A stretch of 64,000 nt of DNA from Nageia nagi (taxonomy: Eukaryota > Pinophyta): the NCBI GenBank assembly GCA_050084985.1, contig JBITNC010000001.1:80600001-80664000 (forward strand), read 5' to 3'. Below the pieces are notes generated by a model that did not search any database, was not told the origin of the DNA, and was given only the letters and a program-made list of their open reading frames with translations. Each line of letters starts with the position of its first letter. The stretch's first letter is position 1. A program made the position numbers and the translations under genes. This document shows, piece after piece, positions 58,801 to 64,000 of this stretch.

Positions 58801-59588
58801 ACAAGAGCATCTTAACCTCTTCAACTTGTGTATTCAGATTTGATGGGTCCATTTTAGACTGTCATTTGAAGGAGCATCTTAAGTCTTGACCTTTATTAAT
58901 GACTTTAATAGGATGACCTTTGGGTATCTACTTAAGCACAAGGATCAAACCTTTGAAAGTTTTAAGGTTTTTAAGGCCTTTGTTGAAAATCAAACTAACT
59001 TTAAAATCAACATGTTGAGATCAAATAATGGGGGTGAATATAATAGTAATAAGTTTAATGAATATTGTGCTAAGTATGGAATCAAGAGGTAGTTTACAAT
59101 TCCATACACTTCTTAATAGAACGATGTTATCAAAAGTAAAAAATAGAATAATTATGGAGATGGCTAAATGCATGTTGGGTAATCTTCCTAAATTCTTATG
59201 GGGTGAAGCTGTGAGCACTGCTATTTACACTTTGAATAGGTGTCCCATAAAAGTTATTCAAAGTAAAACTCTTTTTAAGGCATGGTCAGGAAGAAAACCT
59301 AACTTTTTTCACTTTAGGGTGTTTGGTTGTGAAGCATTCTCCTACATTATTTCTGATAAAAGGAAGAAGTTGAACAAAAGAGCTAAAAAATACATTTTTA
59401 TGGGTTATGATAGTCAGCATAGAGGCTATAGGCTCTTCTCTCCAACCTATAAAGTAGTATTCATTTCAAGAGATGTAAAGTTAAATGAACTATCTAAAGA
59501 ATCTACTTCTAATAAGGATGTTGATGATCCAGAAGACCCTTTAGTTGCTTCTAATTGGTTGGATATTGATGTAGACAAATCACTTTAG
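58801..59588 (+). pseudogene. Element B integrase relic
   Basis: LVYSDLMGPF (first Asp), FINDFNRMTFGYLLKHKDQT, MLRSNNGGEYNSNKF (second Asp changed to Asn), then a stop after GIKR at the place where element A also has a CAG-to-TAG stop. After a frame change: MEMAKCMLGNLPKFLWGEAV, YTLNRCPIK, HFRVFGCEAF and FMGYDSQHRGYRLFSP. Active-site decay plus frameshifts rule out function. Confidence 0.85.
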
Positions 59589-59659
59589 GAATAAAATTCT
59601 CTAACACAAAGGGTAACTAGGAGCATGACCTTGAATAAATCTTTAATTGCTAAGATTGA

Positions 59660-60510
59660 TAACAAGCATGAGCCCTTAACCTTCAAAGAAGCTTCTAAGC
59701 ACGAGTGCTAGATGGAAGCCATGAAAGTGAAATATGAGGTGCTTACGAAAAATAAGAGTTGGGACTTAGTTCCGTATCCCAATGATAAGAATTTGATTGG
59801 AAATAAGTGGATCTATAAAGTCAAGTTCAATTCAATTGGAGATATTGAGAAATATAAGGTAAGGTTAGTAGCTAAAAGTTTTGCTTAGAAATATGGTATG
59901 GATTATGAGGAAACCTTTGATCTCATGGCAAAGATGCCTACTATGAGAGTTATCCTTGCTCTTTCTATAGCTCAAAGATGAAAAAAATTTCAACTTGATG
60001 TCAAGAGTTCATTTATCAATGGCGACTTAGATGTGCAAATCTTCATGAATTTATGAAAGGTAAAGAGTCCTTTGTGTGCAAGCTAAAGAAGTATTTGTAT
60101 GAACTTAGCAAGCACCTCGAGCTTGGTACAAAAAGATTTCAAGGTACTTTACAGAAATTGGATTCTTCAAGTGTTTTTTTGACTTCGATCTATATGTGCT
60201 CAATCAAAGAAAAAATAGGGTCTTGATTCTCCTTTATGTGGATGATCTTTTAATTACTAGGAATAATGATGAAATCATTCAAGAGTGCATATCCAAACTT
60301 AAAGGCAACATTTGAAATGACTAATATTGGTCTCTTGCACTACTATCTTGGAATACAAGTGTATCAATACAAGGATTATACTTACCTCAGCCAATCTAAG
60401 TATATATTAGATATCTTACAAAAGTTTGGAATGGAGTGTAGATATGTTGTAATCCTAGTCTCTCCTAGAACCAATTTCTCTAAGCTCCAACTCTTAGTTA
60501 GCTGATGTTA
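59660..60510 (+). pseudogene. Element B reverse transcriptase relic
   Basis: MEAMKVKYEVLTKNKSWDLV, GNKWIYKVKFNSIGDIEKYK, KYGMDYEETFDLMAK and FQLDVKSSFINGDLD in one frame with three to four stops; the YVDDLLITRNN catalytic segment at 60,236 and FEMTNIGLLHYYLGIQVYQY (60,310) in another. Stops at EC*ME (Trp expected) and FA*KYG (Gln expected) fit deamination. Confidence 0.85.
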
Positions 60511-60519
60511 TAGCTTATA

Positions 60520-61197
60520 GGAAATTAATTAGTAGTCTTTTATTTTTGACTATATCCAGACCAGATATTACCTTTATAATGAATCTGATGGCATGATTCA
60601 TGCAAAAACCTCATGTTAAACACCTCAATGCCATTAAGAAAATCTTGAGGTATGTTGCAAGGACTAAGGATCTTACTCTCAAGTATTCCAAGTTTCTCTC
60701 ATTTGTTCTTTCTAGATTCTCAAATTCTAACTATGGGGGAGATAGAGATGATAAGAAGTCAACCTTTACATATGTGTTTTAGCATTGGTTTAGGTGCTAT
60801 CTCTTAGATTTCTAAGAAGTAAACTATTATTTCTCTTTTCACCATGGAAGTTGAATATCATGCCATATCTGTTACAACCCAAGAAGCCATTTGGCTAAGG
60901 CATATTCTAAAAGAAATTGGGTGTACGCAAGGTGGCTCATCTTTGATCTCTTCAGATAATCAATCAATTATTTCTTTGACTAAGAATCCAATGTTCCACT
61001 AGAGAACAAAACATGTGGAAATTCATACCCATTTTATTAGGGAGAAGGTTCTTAATGACATCATGCACTTAGAGTATTATCCATCCACCTTGAACTCTGT
61101 TGATTTGTTCACCAAGCCCCTCCCAGAAGCTCACTTTTGTAAGATTAAGGATGCTATCGAGTTGGTGAAGTTGCCCTCAAGGAGGAGTGAAGTTTGA
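60520..61197 (+). pseudogene. Element B RNase H relic
   Basis: HVKHLNAIKKILRYVART, FSNSNYGGDRDDKKSTF (catalytic Asp replaced by Asn), then HVEIHTHFIREKV and SVDLFTKPLPEAHF at the end; closes at 61,197. Frame changes near 60,785 and 61,000. Confidence 0.85.
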
Positions 61198-61294
61198 ATT
61201 CTTGTATTGAATTCATGTTTATGATGATAACTTCACCCCTAGGAGGATTTTGTGTTGTATAGTGTTGATTGTGTTGTACACCTTCATGGTAAGT

Positions 61295-61745
61295 TCGCTC
61301 TATGTGAGAAACTTGTACAAAATGTCCAATCAAGCACTGTTTAGTTATCCATATGTGAGGAACTCTTATGTGTCTTTTGGCATTATTCATTTATCCCAAT
61401 GTGAGGAACTCATATGTGCATGTTCTATTTTTTGGTCAATCTAGCACTGTTTAGTTATCTATATGTGAGAAACTCTTATGTGTCTTTTGGCACTATTCAA
61501 TTTTCCATATGTGAGGAACTCGTATGTGTATGCTCTATTTTGGTCAATCTAGCATTGTTCAGTTATCCATATGTGAGGAACTCTTATGTGTTGTTTAGCA
61601 CTATTTAGTTATCCATGTGTGAGGAACTCTTATGTGCATAATCTAGCACTGTTCAGTTAGCCATATGTGAGAAACTCTTATGTGTCTTTTGGCACTATTT
61701 AATTATCCACATGTGAGGAACTCATATGTGCATGCTCTATTTTAT
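61295..61745 (+). repeat. Tandem repeat in element B 3' non-coding region
   Basis: 'ccatatgtgaggaactctta' and close variants occur about eight times at ~50-65-base spacing, alternating with 'tctagcactgtt(c/t)agtta' and 'tcttttggcactatt'. Lies between the RNase H stop and the purine tract. Chance open frames here are products of the repeat. Confidence 0.85.
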
Positions 61746-62203
61746 AATGATAATTAACACATGTCTTATATATAGCAGGTGACTATGAGTTTTTGGTATG
61801 GCATCTTCACGATGACTTATAGTGCACCATTGATCAGTTCGTAATGACATTTATGTGATTCATCTATCCTTATTGATATGAATATAATGCATCTAAATGA
61901 TCTTATTATTTGAGCTGCTTATGACTTACAGGTTCCTTTAAAATTGTAGGTTACTTACCTTAGGTATGAAGGCTCTTTGAGACTCTTCATGATTTCCAAT
62001 TGGATGACTACTTCATGTACATTGAAACTAGTTATGGTTAATGATTGTATTTGGCAAAGTAGTGAGTCTCAAATTAGATCTTTCTTACTTCATAAATATA
62101 TAAAAAGTTCTCATCTCTGTTGTATCTATTTGGAGGAGAACTCTCTTACTTTCTCTTCTTTTTCTCTTTACTTGCTCTATCCCAATATTGCATTAAAGGG
62201 GAG
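61746..62203 (+). other. Element B 3' non-coding region and purine tract
   Basis: No gene seen. Ends in AAAGGGGAG (62,195-62,203), the plus-strand primer site abutting the 3' LTR. Confidence 0.75.
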
Positions 62204-62707
62204 TGTTGGAATGCATAATGCATTATTGTAAAGGTTGTATTAAATCTTCTATGTAAATACACTAATACTTAAGGGTATCATTTGATACGTTAAATATTTA
62301 AGTGAATATGATAATGTAACTTGTCCTACACTCCATGTCATGAGCATACCCCTTAGGTAAAAGGATGTGCATTTCATGCTTTTGTACATTGGATAAAAGG
62401 TTGATCCAAAGAGGGATTTTGCCTATAAATAGAAGGCTCCTTCTTTGTGATTACACACCAATTGTGTAGTAAAGTTATGCTATAATATAGAAGTGTAGGA
62501 GTTTAGATTAGGAGAATTGTAAGAGAGTTGTATTTGTGATTGAAGTAAAGATCTAGTTAGTGGATGTACTCCTAGTTGGAGGAACCACTTTACATCTTGA
62601 GTTACTTTGTGAGATTATCTTATTTGTGAAATTGTTGGATGTGAATTAAGAGCTTGCATGTGATCTTGGTAGTTTAGGATTGTTATTTTTATAGTTTAAT
62701 TCTCTCA
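62204..62707 (+). repeat. Element B 3' LTR
   Basis: TGTTGGAATG...CTCTCA, followed by target duplication GTTGG. About 35 substitutions and one gap against the 5' LTR. Confidence 0.93.
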
Positions 62708-63580
62708 GTTGGCATGAGAGGTTATGGGGCACATGACCAGCCACAAGTGGTAAAGTTGTGAGAGGGGGGAATCATGATGCAAGGTGCAAGCAAAAGATGC
62801 AGCACTGGTGGTGCAATAGATCCATGGTGTGGGAGGTTCTTCAGATGGGAGGCACGCATGCAGGATGGAAGGCATGATGGGCTCCAAAAAATAAAAAGAG
62901 GTATTCAAGGTGCATACGAGAGCAACAAGGTCCAAGGTGTAAAATATAGTCTCTAATGTGTGTGTTGGGAGGGCGAGCATCAATATATGAATGTATCATG
63001 CAAGAGGAAGGCCAATCTATTGGGATTTGAACACCATAATTTTGAGGCCAATGATCAAGGAAAAAACTCATATGGGATGGAATCCAATAGGCTAGATTAA
63101 TACCAATGATTAAAGAAGGTTTACAAGCACATCTATGCATGGAAGAGTGATTTGATGAGCTGAATTGAAAAAATGATGAGCTAGGCAAACAACAAGATGA
63201 TGCAAAGGGAATGGTGAGTGCACCTTCTAACACATCGATTAGGATGGGAAGCTCTAGATAATGGAGGCCAAAAATTAGCATGGTAGTGGTGAGAAATGAC
63301 ATTGTATTAAATTTAGAAGGAGTGACATGCTAAATAAAGGCAACATGCATTGCATTAGACATCGTAATTTGGAATTCCATGAACCATTGGGAAGTCTAGT
63401 GGAAATCACATCAGGATGGAAGGAAGCCATGATGCCCCTTTAATTTAATGAACCTAGTAGAGAATGGTAATGAACCCAAAGCATAAATGATGGTAGGGAG
63501 GGGGCGATTGGTGTGAAGTCGATCCCCCCTTAGATCTCACATAAAAATTCTAAGAGCAAGGTTAAAGAGTAGAATCTTTT
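62708..63580 (-). other. Element C internal region, part 2 (non-coding)
   Basis: Resumes element C after the B target duplication. A 153-residue minus-strand frame (63,302-62,841) shows no domain that I recognise. No gag or pol. Confidence 0.6.
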
Positions 63581-63592
63581 GCTCTGATACCA
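63581..63592 (-). other. Element C primer-binding site
   Basis: GCTCTGATACCA on the + strand, i.e. exact TGGTATCAGAGC on the minus strand, one base inside the right LTR. This fixes the element's orientation. Confidence 0.93.
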
Positions 63593-63593
63593 A

Positions 63594-63809
63594 TGATATG
63601 GAATTGAAATTCAAAATACATTCTATTATGAAATAAACCTTTAAACAGGTAAGATCATAATAAATACTATGGTAATGTACACATGGTATTAAGAACACAA
63701 TATTACAAGATAATTGTAAATATTAAATGATATTAAATAAATGCATCTAAGCATTATTTTATCATAAATACCTAATTATGGATTTTATTATTATTATTAT
63801 TCCTCATCA
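63594..63809 (-). repeat. Element C right LTR (5' LTR in element orientation)
   Basis: 216 bases, + strand 'tgatatggaa' to 'cctcatca'; partner of 46,695-47,061 with a single 76-base unit. Confidence 0.88.
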
Positions 63810-64000
63810 ATGCATCAATCTAAATGCATTCAAAATGTAGTTGTCTAGATGCATTTTGAATGCATCCAGATTGATTGCATTTCGAATACATCCAAACTGA
63901 ATGCATTCTAAATGCATCTAGATCAGTTGCATTTCAAATGCATCTAGATCAGTTGCATTTCAAATGCATCTAGATCGACTACATTTAAAATGCATCTGGA
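63810..64000. repeat. 26-bp minisatellite, right of element C
   Basis: Continues the array cut at 46,694: units of 26 bases (one of 25) opening 'tgcatt', containing 'atgcatctagatcagt' in the newest copies, two of which are identical. Runs off the window end. Confidence 0.9.

Larger units (their letters stand above)
48166..62707 (+). mobile_element. Copia element B, inserted in C and interrupted by A
   Basis: A Ty1/copia element with 505- and 504-base LTRs, a perfect 5-base target duplication GTTGG (48,161-48,165 and 62,708-62,712), a tRNA-Met primer site and a purine tract. Removing element A leaves ~8.87 kb: a ~3.3-kb leader, then gag, protease, integrase, reverse transcriptase and RNase H (57.7-61.2 kb), then ~1 kb of 3' non-coding DNA. 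Coding regions have many stops and frameshifts. LTRs differ at ~35 positions (7%) plus one single-base gap. Confidence 0.93.
46695..63809 (-). mobile_element. LTR element C, non-autonomous, outermost of a three-level nest
   Basis: Minus-strand LTR element with TG...CA LTRs at 46,695-47,061 and 63,594-63,809. A tRNA-Met primer site lies on the minus strand immediately inside the right LTR, and a purine tract (minus GTTGGGAGGAA, 47,062-47,072) inside the left one. Flanks 46,690-46,694 (ATGAA) and 63,810-63,814 (ATGCA) form an imperfect target duplication. Without the inserted element B the internal region is only ~2 kb (47,062-48,165 and 62,708-63,593) and encodes no gag or pol that I recognise, so it depended on another element's enzymes (TRIM/LARD-like). 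LTRs differ at ~26 of 216 aligned positions. Confidence 0.85.

Noticed and set aside
61250-61608. Repetitive frames encoding 'YVRNSYV' phrases
   Set aside because: Produced by the tandem repeat in the element B 3' region; no family pattern and no conservation beyond the repeat.
62841-63302. 153-residue minus-strand frame inside element C as a possible gene
   Set aside because: Lies in the internal region of a non-autonomous LTR element; composition is unremarkable and I recognise no motif.
1-64000. tRNA, rRNA or other structured RNA genes
   Set aside because: I saw no convincing cloverleaf or rRNA segment; tRNA-Met-like strings are retroelement primer sites only.

Overview
This window reads as a decayed, transposon-dominated stretch of a large, AT-rich plant nuclear genome, most likely a gymnosperm. 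The grounds are: plant-type Ty1/copia and Ty3/gypsy elements primed by initiator tRNA-Met, plant pentatricopeptide-repeat (PPR) sequence, a plant Helitron with an RPA70-like partner, telomere-like TTTAGGG-derived interstitial DNA, and old elements that have stayed in place while collecting point mutations. The species call is inference. I found no intact host gene.

Layout. 0-5 kb: degenerate ACATTA-rich and telomere-like repeats. 5.05-6.04 kb: an unrecognised spliced gene relic. 6.46-6.84 kb: a 23-bp minisatellite with no length drift. 10.5-11.7 kb: internally deleted gypsy relic with its 3' LTR. 11.7-13.4 kb (-): Helitron Rep domain relic. 13.4-22.8 kb (-): a complete but decayed copia element (D) with ~2-kb LTRs, sitting between the Rep relic and an RPA70-like relic at 23.6-25.5 kb (-); the two probably belonged to one Helitron. 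27.4-28.0 kb: eEF1A retropseudogene. 30.7-31.2 kb (-): LINE fragment. 33.8-34.4 kb (-): solo LTR of the same family as element B. 34.4-37.5 kb: PPR relic amplified as ~400-bp tandem units. 39.8-43.4 kb: hAT-like transposase relic flanked by related short-repeat arrays, one holding a perfect 22-bp hairpin. 43.6-46.3 kb (-): another unrecognised spliced gene relic.

The right end is a three-level nest. Small non-autonomous LTR element C (-, 46,695-63,809) lies in a 26-bp minisatellite. Copia element B (+, 48,166-62,707, target duplication GTTGG) lies in C. Copia element A (+, 49,451-55,115, target duplication ATCCC/ATCTC) lies in B. LTR divergence counted by eye (C ~12%, B ~7%, A ~6.5%) agrees with that order. 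A is the best preserved: one gag-pol frame broken by four stops, all explicable as C-to-T changes, and one single-base frameshift.

Most unusual points: both LTRs of A carry a PPR-gene fragment that shares an in-frame TAA with one unit of the PPR array at 36.5 kb; the 23-bp array repeats a bZIP/AP-1-like palindrome for 16 units in perfect phase; and two multi-exon gene relics (5-6 kb and 44-46 kb) belong to families I do not recognise.
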